In this document: positions 17,226 through 25,928 of the stretch, piece by piece | How the letters are laid out: each line of letters starts with the position of its first letter | Position numbering within the stretch: the stretch's first letter is position 1 | Source: an uncultured Cyclobacteriaceae bacterium | GTDB lineage: Bacteria > Bacteroidota > Bacteroidia > Cytophagales > Cyclobacteriaceae | Length of the DNA stretch: 54,319 nt | Direction: 5' to 3' | NCBI GenBank assembly: GCA_937958005.1 | Contig: CALGOB010000220.1 | Location: forward strand, 1-54,319 | Notes under the pieces: model-generated | What the model was told of the DNA's origin: nothing | The model's input: only the letters and a program-made list of their open reading frames with translations | The model's database searches: none | Made by a program: the position numbers and the translations under genes

Positions 17226-19424
17226 ATGATAGCAGTTGACCTAGAGGAAGAGAAGAAAGAGATTGTAAGGCGCTATAGGAAACTATTAAGAAAGGCCAAA
17301 CCTCTGTTAAAAGACAATGATGCAAAGATCATTAAGAAGGCTTTCAATACTTCACTTGAAGCTCATAAAGAAATGAGAAGGAAATCAGGTGAACCGTATA
17401 TTTATCATCCATTGGAAGTGGCTCAGATCTGTGTAGAAGAAATAGGGTTAGGCACTACCAGCATAGTCTCAGCATTGCTTCATGATGTGGTGGAAGATAC
17501 TGATATGGAACTGGCAGATATAGAGCGTATGTTTGGTGCCAAAGTCTGTAGAATTATAGATGGCTTAACTAAAATCTCGGGAGTATTTGAAGAAGGAACC
17601 TCACAGCAAGCGGAAAATTTCAGAAAAATGCTGCTGACACTTTCCGAAGATGTAAGAGTGATTTTGGTGAAGTTAGCGGATAGATTGCACAATATGCGAA
17701 CGTTAGAAAGCATGCCTCGCCATAAACAATTGAAAATAGCTAATGAAACCATTTATATATACGCTCCACTAGCCCATAGGCTGGGATTATATGCTATTAA
17801 AAGTGAATTAGAAGACCTCTATTTGAAATATACAGATAGAGAGACTTATGATTTTATCTCGAATAAAATTAATGAGACTAAAGTTTCACGTAATAAATTC
17901 ATTAGGAATTTCATTAAACCTATACAGTCTGAACTCAATAAATCTAACCTAAAGATTGAGATCAAAGGCCGCCCAAAATCTATTCATTCTATCTGGAGTA
18001 AAATGCGAAAACAAGATGTATCTTTTGAAGAGGTATATGATTTGTTTGCCATCCGTGTGATAATTGATACCGAATTTGAAAATGAGAAAGCAGATTGTTG
18101 GCAGGTATATTCTATCGTAACGGATTTTTACCAACCTAACCCAGACCGGTTGAGGGATTGGGTAAGTACCCCAAAGTCTAATGGGTATGAATCTTTGCAT
18201 ACTACGGTAATGAGTACCGTAGGTCAGTGGGTAGAAGTACAGATTAGGACAAGTAGAATGAATGAAATTGCAGAAAAAGGCTATGCCGCCCATTGGAAAT
18301 ATAAGGAAAATCCAGGAAGTAATGAAAGCAGGCTTGAGCAATGGATTGCTAAGGTGCGAGAGATTCTTGAACAGAATGATTCTAATGCGATTGAATTTAT
18401 TGATGATTTTAGGTCAAGTTTATTCAGTGATGAGGTGTTTGTTTTTACCCCTAAAGGGGATTTGAAAACATTACCCAGTAACGCGACTGCACTGGATTTT
18501 GCCTTTGATATCCATACAGAAGTTGGGGCGAGGTGCTTAGGTGCTAAAGTGAATCAGAAACTAGTACCGCTAAACCATAAATTGAAGAATGGTGATCAAG
18601 TGGAGATTATTACCAGTAAAAAGCAGAAACCCAATGAGGACTGGTTGAAATATGTGGTTACTTCTAAAGCTAAATCTAAAGTCAAGGATGCTTTAAAAGA
18701 AGATAAGAAAGTAGCTGCCATTGACGGGAAAGAGATTGTCCTAAGAAAACTTGGAAAACAAACTTTGACTAATGAGATAGTTCAGCAGTTGTTAGATCAT
18801 TACAACGTGAAATCATCCTTGGAGTTATTCTATAAAATAGGCAAAGGAAAAATAGATGCAGCGCAAATTAAGAAAGCGGTTAGTCAAAAAGAGAAGAATG
18901 AACAGCTACAGAAGACGCACAAGAAGAGTCAAGATGTTAAAAGTGTAACCACTCAATCTGAAAAGCCAAAAGAAAAAGACCTGCTTTTGTTAGGGGAAGA
19001 TATGAACATGGTGGATTATAAATTTGCCAGGTGTTGTAACCCTATACCTGGAGATGATGTTTTTGGTTTTGTAACAGTAAGCGAAGGAATTAAAATTCAT
19101 AGGACTACTTGTCCCAATGCGGCTGAATTGCTTTCTAATTACGGGTACAGGGTGATTAAAGCTAAATGGACATCTTCACAAGAACGTTCTTTTGTAGCTG
19201 GGCTTAAGGTAATAGGCACTGATAGAATAGGAATCATCAGTGACTTGTCTAATGTAATTTCTTCAGAGTTAAAAGTGAACATGCGGTCATTGAAAATTGA
19301 TACGGAAGGAGGAATTTTTGAAGGGGAGATTGAATTGTATGTTGAAGATACTAAACATTTAGATACGCTGATCACTAATCTTTTAGCAGTTGAAGGTATA
19401 GTCAATGTAACTCGTTTTTCTTGA
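17226..19424 (+). CDS. spoT: Bifunctional (p)ppGpp synthetase/hydrolase (RelA/SpoT family)
   Basis: The 732-residue long RSH enzyme controls the stringent-response alarmone. The N-terminal HD hydrolase domain is intact (His61, His86-Asp87 and Glu90-Asp91 in LLHDVVEDTD), so ppGpp hydrolysis is expected. The synthetase domain spans about 235-390 (VYDLFAIRVI and PKSNGYESLHTTV). A TGS domain (about 405-465, VFTPKGDLKTLPSNATALDF) follows, then a Cys-containing zinc-like domain (FARCCNPIPGDDVFGF) and a C-terminal ACT domain (about 655-732). It has its own consensus promoter and is followed by a terminator. Confidence 0.95.
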   Translation: MIAVDLEEEKKEIVRRYRKLLRKAKPLLKDNDAKIIKKAFNTSLEAHKEMRRKSGEPYIYHPLEVAQICVEEIGLGTTSIVSALLHDVVEDTDMELADIERMFGAKVCRIIDGLTKISGVFEEGTSQQAENFRKMLLTLSEDVRVILVKLADRLHNMRTLESMPRHKQLKIANETIYIYAPLAHRLGLYAIKSELEDLYLKYTDRETYDFISNKINETKVSRNKFIRNFIKPIQSELNKSNLKIEIKGRPKSIHSIWSKMRKQDVSFEEVYDLFAIRVIIDTEFENEKADCWQVYSIVTDFYQPNPDRLRDWVSTPKSNGYESLHTTVMSTVGQWVEVQIRTSRMNEIAEKGYAAHWKYKENPGSNESRLEQWIAKVREILEQNDSNAIEFIDDFRSSLFSDEVFVFTPKGDLKTLPSNATALDFAFDIHTEVGARCLGAKVNQKLVPLNHKLKNGDQVEIITSKKQKPNEDWLKYVVTSKAKSKVKDALKEDKKVAAIDGKEIVLRKLGKQTLTNEIVQQLLDHYNVKSSLELFYKIGKGKIDAAQIKKAVSQKEKNEQLQKTHKKSQDVKSVTTQSEKPKEKDLLLLGEDMNMVDYKFARCCNPIPGDDVFGFVTVSEGIKIHRTTCPNAAELLSNYGYRVIKAKWTSSQERSFVAGLKVIGTDRIGIISDLSNVISSELKVNMRSLKIDTEGGIFEGEIELYVEDTKHLDTLITNLLAVEGIVNVTRFS

Positions 19425-19455
19425 GTCAAGGAATAGAGAATTGCTATGATTTGAA

Positions 19456-19489
19456 AAACCCTTAGGCAGTTTTGGCCTGAGGTTTTTTC
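19456..19489 (+). terminator. Terminator of the spoT/rel gene
   Basis: CCTTAGGC pairs with GCCTGAGG (one G-T wobble) across 7 nt and is followed by TTTTTT, 31 bases after the stop. Confidence 0.9.
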
Positions 19490-19504
19490 ATGGTGATGGT
19501 TGAT

Positions 19505-19659
19505 TGGTTTAATTCCTGGTCGGACACCTTGACTCTTCCGCGGGTGTTGAAGCTTCTTTGCAGAGGCGCTGAGTCGATCATTAATTTTTGCCCATAGATA
19601 TCCCGTCTCTTCTGCGAGCGCCGTAGCTTTCTCGGTAGAAGGGTATGGGTTGGTTCATT
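19505..19659 (+). repeat. REP-like repeat with two nested hairpin inserts
   Basis: The left palindrome is lost (TTTAATTCCTGGTCGG remains). The central GACTC/GAGTC hairpin carries an insert at 19538-19570 ending GCAGAGGCGCT. The third hairpin carries a second insert near 19609-19641 (TTCTGCGAGCGCCGTAGCTT). The copy ends in the standard GGGTTGGTTCATT. Confidence 0.8.
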
Positions 19660-19825
19660 TATAAAAATAAGTGAATCAATCACTTAGTGTGCAAGGCCAT
19701 GGTTTATCATGAATAATACAGGATAAATTGCAATTTAAGTTTTACAATTTGTCGGACTAATAATACTTTATAGATAAAGAATATGATACCTTTTAATTTT
19801 CTGTCTTTAAATCTCAGTTTAGATG

Positions 19826-19833
19826 TATATTTG
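19826..19833 (+). promoter_or_regulatory. -7 box upstream of the Fur-family gene
   Basis: TATATTTG fits TAnnTTTG and lies 17 bases before the ATG, with AAGGAG in between. The -33 element is weak (TTTTCTG). Confidence 0.45.
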
Positions 19834-19850
19834 CAAAGTAAGGAGCTATT

Positions 19851-20327
19851 ATGGCGGTGAGCGAAAAGATATTAGAAGAAGTTAAGAAGATTTTTACGGC
19901 GTACCTTGAGAAGAAGGGATTGAGAAAGACCCCCGAAAGATATGCCATCTTGGAAGAAATATATACAAGAGAAGATCACTTTGATGTAGAATCTTTATAC
20001 ATCAGTATGAAGAACAAGAACTATAGAGTTAGTAGGGCTACGGTATATAATTCCCTAGACCTATTGATGGAATGTGATTTGGTAAGTAAACATCAATTCG
20101 GCCAGAATTTGGCACAGTATGAAAAATCTTATGGTTACAAACAACATGATCATTTGATTTGCACGGAATGTCATAAGGTAGTAGAGTTTTGTGATCCAAG
20201 GATACAGAATATTCAAAATACTGTTGGCGAATTACTGCAATATGAGGTGATGCATCATTCATTGATCCTCTATGCCAATTGTCTAAATAATAATTGTGAG
20301 CACAAAAAGAAGACATCAAATGGTTGA
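19851..20327 (+). CDS. Fur-family metalloregulator
   Basis: The 158-residue repressor has the Fur winged helix (about 20-90, with [13 protein letters not shown] and [12 protein letters not shown]) and a C-terminal dimerisation/metal domain. The structural zinc site is Cys104, Cys107 (CTEC), Cys144 and Cys149, with His99 and His101 as candidate sensing ligands. Whether it senses Fe, Zn or peroxide (PerR-like) cannot be decided. Its last 8 bases overlap the STAS gene start, and purA overlaps in turn, giving a tightly coupled three-gene unit. Confidence 0.9.
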   Translation: MAVSEKILEEVKKIFTAYLEKKGLRKTPERYAILEEIYTREDHFDVESLYISMKNKNYRVSRATVYNSLDLLMECDLVSKHQFGQNLAQYEKSYGYKQHDHLICTECHKVVEFCDPRIQNIQNTVGELLQYEVMHHSLILYANCLNNNCEHKKKTSNG

Positions 20328-20667
20328 ATTTAATACCGAAGTAAAAGATAATATTTTACACCTGGTACTGAAGGGGGATCTTACTGGAGAAGGTAACGGT
20401 CCTCAAATTCTAGGTCAAGTCAGTGATATTTCACAAAAAGGGATCAAGAATATCATCATTAATTTAGGAGAAGTAAGGTATATTAATAGTTCTGGCGTTG
20501 GCGTATTAATTACTATTTTAACAAAATTTAGAAATGCAGGTGGAGAAGTGTATCTTGTAAACCCATCAGAGCATGTTCAAAAATTATTAATTATAACCAA
20601 ACTTAAAGCGATTTTTTCTATAGAAGATACTATAGAAACTGCAATTGAAAAAATAAAGAATTCATGA
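20320..20667 (+). CDS. STAS-domain anti-sigma-factor antagonist
   Basis: The 115-residue protein is a single STAS domain. The phosphorylatable serine motif is [10 protein letters not shown] (Ser57/Ser58), the position used by SpoIIAA/RsbV-type antagonists, so it probably switches partner binding by phosphorylation. The ATG at 20320 is inside the end of the Fur-family gene; the upstream GTG in the same frame would overlap further and lacks family similarity. No kinase or sigma-factor gene is adjacent, so its partner is elsewhere. Its stop overlaps the purA start (ATGA). Confidence 0.88.
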   Translation: MVEFNTEVKDNILHLVLKGDLTGEGNGPQILGQVSDISQKGIKNIIINLGEVRYINSSGVGVLITILTKFRNAGGEVYLVNPSEHVQKLLIITKLKAIFSIEDTIETAIEKIKNS

Positions 20668-21950
20668 GTGTAGATGTACTGTTGGGCCTTCAATGGGGAG
20701 ATGAAGGCAAAGGAAAAGTAGTTGATTATTTAGCGCGAAAATATGATTTAGTTGCAAGATTTCAAGGTGGGCCAAACGCAGGGCATACCTTAGAATTTGA
20801 TGGTATCAAACATGTATTGCATCAGATCCCTTCAGGTATCTTTCATAAGGAGATTAAAAACATTGTTGGAAATGGTGTTGTCTTAGATCCAGTGATTTTT
20901 ATGAATGAAATTAGAAAATTGGATCAATTCAATATTGATTTGGCAGCACAATTATTTCTTTCCAAAAAAGCTCAGTTGATCATACCAACACATAGGATTT
21001 TAGATGCTGCTTATGAGAAAGCTAAGGGCAAAAATAAAATTGGTTCAACTCTAAGAGGAATAGGGCCAACTTATCAAGATAAAATTGCAAGAAATGGCTT
21101 GAGGTTGGGAGATATTGTTTCTCCTAATTTTGAAGAACGTTATAGTCGTTTACAGCAGCGACATCTAAAAACACTCAGTAATTATGATTTTGAGTTTGAT
21201 TTGCCTGCAGTAGAGAAGGACTTTTTTGAGGCAATAGAACAGATGAAAGATTTTAACTTGGTGAACTCCGAATACTTCATCAATGACTACATGAGTACGG
21301 GAAAGACTATTTTGGCCGAAGGTGCTCAAGGATCATTGTTAGACATAGATTTTGGTAGTTATCCTTTTGTTACTAGTTCTACTACTACTGCCGCAGGTGC
21401 TTGTACCGGCTTGGGAATTGCCCCTGCTAATATCGGGGAGGTGTTTGGGATTTTTAAAGCCTATTGTACCAGAGTTGGATCTGGACCATTTTTGACCGAA
21501 TTGTTTGATGAAGATGGGGAGCAGTTGAGGAAAACTGGTAATGAATTTGGAGCAACTACTGGTAGGCCGAGAAGGTGCGGTTGGTTGGATTTACCCGCTT
21601 TAAAATATGCAGTCATGATTAATGGAGTGACTCAGTTATTCATGATGAAGGCTGATGTGTTAAGTGGTTTTGATCAGATTAAAGTTTGTACTCAATACCA
21701 AGATGCTTCAGGTGAGGTGTCAAATGAAATGGGTTTTGAGCAACATGGTGATGATTTGAAACCCGTTTATGTTGAGATGGAAGGCTGGAAAGATGTGTTA
21801 GATAATGTTACTTCTTATGATGCTTTACCTGACCAATTACATAAGTACGTTGACTTTATTGAAGAATATGTCGGTGTTCCTATCAATATCGTATCTGTAG
21901 GCCCAGATAGAGAACAAACGATAATTAAACAGGAAATGGTAATTTCCTAG
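20664..21950 (+). CDS. purA: Adenylosuccinate synthetase
   Basis: The 428-residue enzyme joins IMP and aspartate with GTP in AMP synthesis. Key residues are visible: the P-loop GDEGKGK with catalytic Asp13, catalytic His41 in GPNAGHT, the IMP-binding STLRGIGPTY segment, and the C-terminal GRPRRCGWLDL. Length is standard. It is the third gene of the Fur-STAS-purA unit, coupled by a 4-base overlap, and ends at a strong terminator. Confidence 0.97.
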   Translation: MSVDVLLGLQWGDEGKGKVVDYLARKYDLVARFQGGPNAGHTLEFDGIKHVLHQIPSGIFHKEIKNIVGNGVVLDPVIFMNEIRKLDQFNIDLAAQLFLSKKAQLIIPTHRILDAAYEKAKGKNKIGSTLRGIGPTYQDKIARNGLRLGDIVSPNFEERYSRLQQRHLKTLSNYDFEFDLPAVEKDFFEAIEQMKDFNLVNSEYFINDYMSTGKTILAEGAQGSLLDIDFGSYPFVTSSTTTAAGACTGLGIAPANIGEVFGIFKAYCTRVGSGPFLTELFDEDGEQLRKTGNEFGATTGRPRRCGWLDLPALKYAVMINGVTQLFMMKADVLSGFDQIKVCTQYQDASGEVSNEMGFEQHGDDLKPVYVEMEGWKDVLDNVTSYDALPDQLHKYVDFIEEYVGVPINIVSVGPDREQTIIKQEMVIS

Positions 21951-21972
21951 TTGATAAATCTTTTGTATCAAG

Positions 21973-22013
21973 CGGATCATAATACATTACTGCGTATTAT
22001 GATCCGGTTTTTT
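21973..22013 (+). terminator. Terminator of the Fur-STAS-purA unit
   Basis: CGGATCATAATAC and GTATTATGATCCG form a perfect 13-bp stem with an 8-nt loop and are followed by TTTTTT. Confidence 0.92.
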
Positions 22014-22113
22014 ATTAATTTTCTTGAAATACCCTCGTGTAACCCACAATCATTCTTTGTGGAAATACTGTAGTTCTACCTAGATCGCCAGATCAATTTC
22101 CCTCTATAGCGTT

Positions 22114-22172
22114 AATGAACCAACCTCAACCCAGCGCCGTAGCTTTCTCAGCAGAGGCACTGGATCAGGATT
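22114..22172 (-). repeat. Partial REP-like repeat, reverse orientation, with nested hairpin
   Basis: AATGAACCAACCTCAACCC is the inverse of the family right end. The third hairpin loop is replaced by CAGCGCCGTAGCTTTCTCAG and following bases (about 22131-22165), the same insert as near 19620 but in the opposite orientation relative to the host repeat. The rest of the repeat is missing. Confidence 0.7.
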
Positions 22173-22253
22173 GCTTCATAACGGCTATAAATTCTTGGTT
22201 GTCACGCAAGGTTTAATCTAAAATGGTTGCTGATTAAATTATATTTAAGACTG

Positions 22254-23399
22254 ATGAGAATAGGTTTCGATTCCAAAAGACTATTTAACAATTTTACTGG
22301 CTTAGGAAACTACAGTAGATCATTAGTAAAGAACCTGCATGAGTATTATCCTGAGAATAAATACCATTTATATACACCAAAATTTAAGAATAGATCCGAG
22401 ACTTCTTATTTTCTTGATAATTCATCTTTTCAAACTTATGATGCTAAAGTAGCTTTTAAGTCATTTTGGAGAAGTTATTCGATTATTCAACAATTAAAAA
22501 AAGATGAGATTGACTTATACCATGGTTTAAGTAATGAGATTCCTTTCAGTTTGAAGAAGAGTAACATTCAAAGTGTGGTAACCATACATGACCTAATTTT
22601 TAAGGTTTTACCTGAAACTTATTCGCAAATAAATAGAAAAATCTACGACTTTAAATTTCGTAATAGTTGTTTAAGTGCAAATAGAGTCATTGCGATCAGT
22701 GAGAGTACAAAGAATGATATAGTTAGATTTTATAATATAGACCCTGAAAAAATAGAAGTTATTTATCAAAGTTGTAATCCCATATTTTATAAAAAAACTG
22801 AAAAGGAAGAAAGTATTGAAATCTTAAATCAACATAAAATTCCAAGTGAATACCTTTTATTTGTTGGGAGCATAGAGGAACGCAAAAATTTGAATTTGAT
22901 AATAGAAGCTTATCAAAAGTTAAAAGAAGAATTTAGAATTCCTTTAGTGGTGATAGGAAGGGATAAAGGATATAGAAAAAATATCCTTAAACTAGTTGAA
23001 GAATACAAGCTGGGGAAAAAAGTGATCTGGATATCAAACCTTAATGATAACGATGAGCTTAGAGTTATTTACCAAAAGGCTATGATGCTTATTTACCCTT
23101 CATTTTATGAGGGTTTTGGTTTGCCCGTAGCTGAAGCACTAATAAGCAAAACCCCTGTTATCACATCCAATGTTTCATCTTTACCAGAAGCTGGTGGGCC
23201 TAATTCGTATTATGTTGACCCTAATAACCCTGAAGAACTTGCCCATGGAATCACTCAAGTCTTGATCAATACTGAATTAAGGGAGACAATGATTGATAGA
23301 GGGTATCAGTATGCCTGTAAGCAGTTTTCCCCTGATCAGGTGACCAAGCAGTTAGTTGATTGCTATGGTAGAGTTCTGAATAGTGCAGGTTCTAAATAA
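22254..23399 (+). CDS. Glycosyltransferase family 4
   Basis: The 381-residue GT-B fold enzyme shows an N-terminal acceptor domain starting MRIGFDSKRLFNNFTGLGNY. The nucleotide-sugar half has YLLFVGSIEERKNL and the EX7E motif in YPSFYEGFGLPVAEAL. It resembles mannosyltransferases of surface polysaccharide synthesis. The ATG at 22254 is chosen because the upstream in-frame TTG adds a non-conserved stretch. It is monocistronic, with no other sugar-transfer genes near, so its product cannot be assigned. Confidence 0.9.
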   Translation: MRIGFDSKRLFNNFTGLGNYSRSLVKNLHEYYPENKYHLYTPKFKNRSETSYFLDNSSFQTYDAKVAFKSFWRSYSIIQQLKKDEIDLYHGLSNEIPFSLKKSNIQSVVTIHDLIFKVLPETYSQINRKIYDFKFRNSCLSANRVIAISESTKNDIVRFYNIDPEKIEVIYQSCNPIFYKKTEKEESIEILNQHKIPSEYLLFVGSIEERKNLNLIIEAYQKLKEEFRIPLVVIGRDKGYRKNILKLVEEYKLGKKVIWISNLNDNDELRVIYQKAMMLIYPSFYEGFGLPVAEALISKTPVITSNVSSLPEAGGPNSYYVDPNNPEELAHGITQVLINTELRETMIDRGYQYACKQFSPDQVTKQLVDCYGRVLNSAGSK

Positions 23400-23591
23400 A
23401 ACGTTGTTTATGGTGAGAATAGATGCTATACGCTTATTAGATAGATTCTATATATAAAATATTTCCCAGCTGAGTTTGTCCATGCATTCCTTCTTCATGA
23501 ATTTTTTTCATGTAGCGAAAAATGATTGCTGTGACGGTATCGCCTATTGTATATTAAATTTATGTCGTAGTTTATCTAACTGATTTGCTTT

Positions 23592-24827
23592 TTAGCTGGG
23601 AATATAACTTAATATACTCATGTTCTCTTGCTGTAGTACATCCTTAGAAACATGCTGTAAATCAATAGAAGAGACTTTATCAATTTGATCAAAAATTTTA
23701 TCAAGACTAGTAATTTTATTAAGGTCTAATAAGCTTTTTGCCATCATCAGCATCATGCCACTATAATTTTCTTCACTCATAGCAAGCTGACCTTTAAGTT
23801 GTTGTTTTGCTGCATGGAGTTGCAGACGGCCCAACGGTTTATTTTTTAGCAATTCAAACTCTTTCCAGATCAGCTTAATACTCTTTTTTAGATTTTTATG
23901 CTCTGTTGCAAAGTAAATAGCAAAGGCACCAGTATCTATTAAAGGGCTATAGTTAGCATCAATTCCATAAACATAACCATATTTTTCTCTTAAGGATAAA
24001 TTTAATCGGGAGTTCATTCCTGGCCCTCCAAGAATATTTAACAGCATAAATAGAGTGATTCTATCAGGGTGTGAAAGTTCATAAGCAGTACTGCCAATTG
24101 CACAATGAGACTGTGTAATAGATCTATTTATATGTTTGATAGAAGGGGTGTAGTCGTAGAACGATGACCGATTCGAAGCTTCTGTTTTTTCATCTATATC
24201 ACTTAGGTATTTTTCAGCATATTTTACCGCTTTTGACATAGAGTGATTCCCAACACTCGAAATTACAATTTTGTGTGTGTTTAGATGTTTTTTAATGAAA
24301 GCAATGAAATCAGACTGTTTAAATGAGCGGACGGTATCTTCAGTACCAAGAATATTTTTACCTAATGGGTGATTTGGAAAAAGCATTTCATCAAACTCAT
24401 CTTGTAAGGCATCTTCGGGAGTATCACGATACAAAGCCATTTCTTCTAGAATAACCCCTCTTTCTTTCTCTATTTGTTTAGTAGGGAATGTTGCGTGAAA
24501 TGTTATATCCACTATTAATTCAATGGCCTTTTCCAGATGTTGATCTAAAGTAGAGGCATAAAAACAAATTTTTTCTTTGGTAGTATAAGCGTTCAATTCA
24601 CCTCCAAGTGATTCAAGTCGGTTAATGATATGGTATGCTTTTCTTTTCTTAGTTCCCTTAAAGGCCATATGTTCCCAGAAATGAGCAATACCCTGTTCTG
24701 ATTCACTTTCATCTCGACTACCAATGTCTAGCATAATGCCTACATGAGCTATTTTTGTATGGGAAATTTGCTTATGAACCACACGAATGCCGTTTTTCAA
24801 AGTAACTGTTTGATAGTCTAAATTCAT
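23592..24827 (-). CDS. M16 family zinc metallopeptidase
   Basis: The 411-residue inverzincin-type peptidase has the inverted zinc motif HxxEH at residues 49-53 (HFWEH), with the third ligand region about 75 residues later (RGVILEEMALY). A second, inactive M16 domain follows with the GGPGMNSRLNLSLREKYGY signature. There is no signal peptide, so it appears cytoplasmic and resembles processing-peptidase beta/YmxG-type enzymes. It has no close gene partners. Confidence 0.92.
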   Translation of the reverse strand: MNLDYQTVTLKNGIRVVHKQISHTKIAHVGIMLDIGSRDESESEQGIAHFWEHMAFKGTKKRKAYHIINRLESLGGELNAYTTKEKICFYASTLDQHLEKAIELIVDITFHATFPTKQIEKERGVILEEMALYRDTPEDALQDEFDEMLFPNHPLGKNILGTEDTVRSFKQSDFIAFIKKHLNTHKIVISSVGNHSMSKAVKYAEKYLSDIDEKTEASNRSSFYDYTPSIKHINRSITQSHCAIGSTAYELSHPDRITLFMLLNILGGPGMNSRLNLSLREKYGYVYGIDANYSPLIDTGAFAIYFATEHKNLKKSIKLIWKEFELLKNKPLGRLQLHAAKQQLKGQLAMSEENYSGMMLMMAKSLLDLNKITSLDKIFDQIDKVSSIDLQHVSKDVLQQENMSILSYIPS

Positions 24828-24939
24828 AGGAGCGCAAAATTAAGCCAAATAACTTAAACACGATAGCCTTCTTAATAGTTGCATGGCTAATTCTGTAAAT
24901 TAATTTGATGCTATTAATAGTAAGATATTTATGATTCCC
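24828..24939. other. Short gap before the repeats
   Basis: This is the promoter region of the M16 peptidase gene on the minus strand; I could place no box with confidence. Confidence 0.3.
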
Positions 24940-25000
24940 AAATTTAATCTCTGTTTTGCACTAAAATTTAATCTCTGTTTTGCACTAAAATTTAATCCCT
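24940..25000 (+). repeat. 24-bp tandem repeat running into a REP-like copy
   Basis: AATTTAATCTCTGTTTTGCA recurs with an exact 24-base period (24941, 24965); a third unit starts at 24989 and becomes the left end of the REP-like repeat (AATCCCTAAGG). The junction shares TTTAATC. Confidence 0.8.
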
Positions 25001-25087
25001 AAGGGATATTAATTCCCCGACTCTTGAGTCGATCATTAAATAATTGCCCATAGATACCCCGTACCCTTGGGTCGGGGTTGGTTCATT
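24994..25087 (+). repeat. REP-like multi-hairpin repeat (94-bp form)
   Basis: The short form lacks the GGCCGGGCACC segment but keeps all three palindromes and the TTGGTTCATT end. TTT precedes it. Confidence 0.9.
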
Positions 25088-25411
25088 GAATACACTTGAG
25101 AACATTCTGCTTGTGAATTTGCTAGGTTTATAGACTGCCTTTTTTCTTTTGTGCCCACAATTTCCTTGTTAATCGAAGAGGCGGGTTAGTCTATCGAAGT
25201 TATTATTTTATTAAGTTGATCTATATTAGTTTTGAGTCATCAGTAAGACGTTAAACGCTGAAATAAATTAAGTATTAATTATTTAATTATCAGTGGTTTA
25301 TAAGATATTAAATTGACACAACACCTATTGCGCAAATTAGTAAATTAATAGAAAAGGCTATTCTTTTAAGAAGAATAGCCTTTATTCATTCTATGTAATC
25401 TGAACGTACTT
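25088..25411. other. Gene-free stretch with a terminator-like hairpin
   Basis: No protein gene is visible. A perfect 13-bp hairpin (AAAGGCTATTCTT, 5-nt loop, 25353-25383) could end a transcript from either strand; the nearest coding gene is more than 500 bases away, so an unseen small RNA is possible. Confidence 0.45.
25353..25383. terminator. Orphan terminator-like hairpin
   Basis: AAAGGCTATTCTT and AAGAATAGCCTTT are exact complements. The minus-strand reading is followed by TTTTCT, and the plus-strand arm ends in TTTA. Confidence 0.6.
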
Positions 25412-25833
25412 TGGATCAATAATAAAAATTGTTGGAGATTGTGGATCAAGCAATATATATGTGGGGAAACGTGGATCAAGCAATAAATCTGTGGGGGAAA
25501 CGTCTCTAAGCTCGCCCTCAAACTCAAACTTCTTCAGCAAACATGAAGTCAAACATTTGATTATTATATACTTGAAATTTTAAAAGTTAATTTTCTATGT
25601 TTTAGATGGATTCAAAGAATTCCCCTATTCCACAGGTTTATCGCTTGGTCCGGAAAGGATCAGGCAATAAATCTGTGGGGAAGCTCCTCTAAACTCGCTC
25701 TCAAACTCAAACTTCTTTAGCAAACATCAAGTCAAGTATTTGATTATTAAATGCTTAAAATTTTATATGTTATTTTTTATGGGTTGGATAGATTTAAAGT
25801 TTTTTCCTATTCCACAGGTTTTCTGCTTGATCC
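25412..25833 (+). mobile_element. Tandem MITE-like elements with ~22-bp terminal inverted repeats
   Basis: Two related elements lie in series: 25473-25651 and 25657-25833. Each begins GGATCAAGCAATAAATCTG-like and ends with the inverse (CCACAGG to CTTGGTCC or CTTGATCC). Two further left-end fragments precede them at 25412 and 25443, spaced about 30 bp apart. No ORF is inside. Confidence 0.75.
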
Positions 25834-25928
25834 AATTTTAAGACCTTCGATTATCCTATATTTGATTGGGATTATAAGATCGGGTAGAGTGTGTTGGTAT
25901 TTCTTACATTTATATTAAACATCGCCGT

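Noticed and set aside
25412-25500. CRISPR-like array of ~30-bp repeats
   Set aside because: The units are contiguous, without spacers, and match the left ends of the adjacent inverted-repeat elements.
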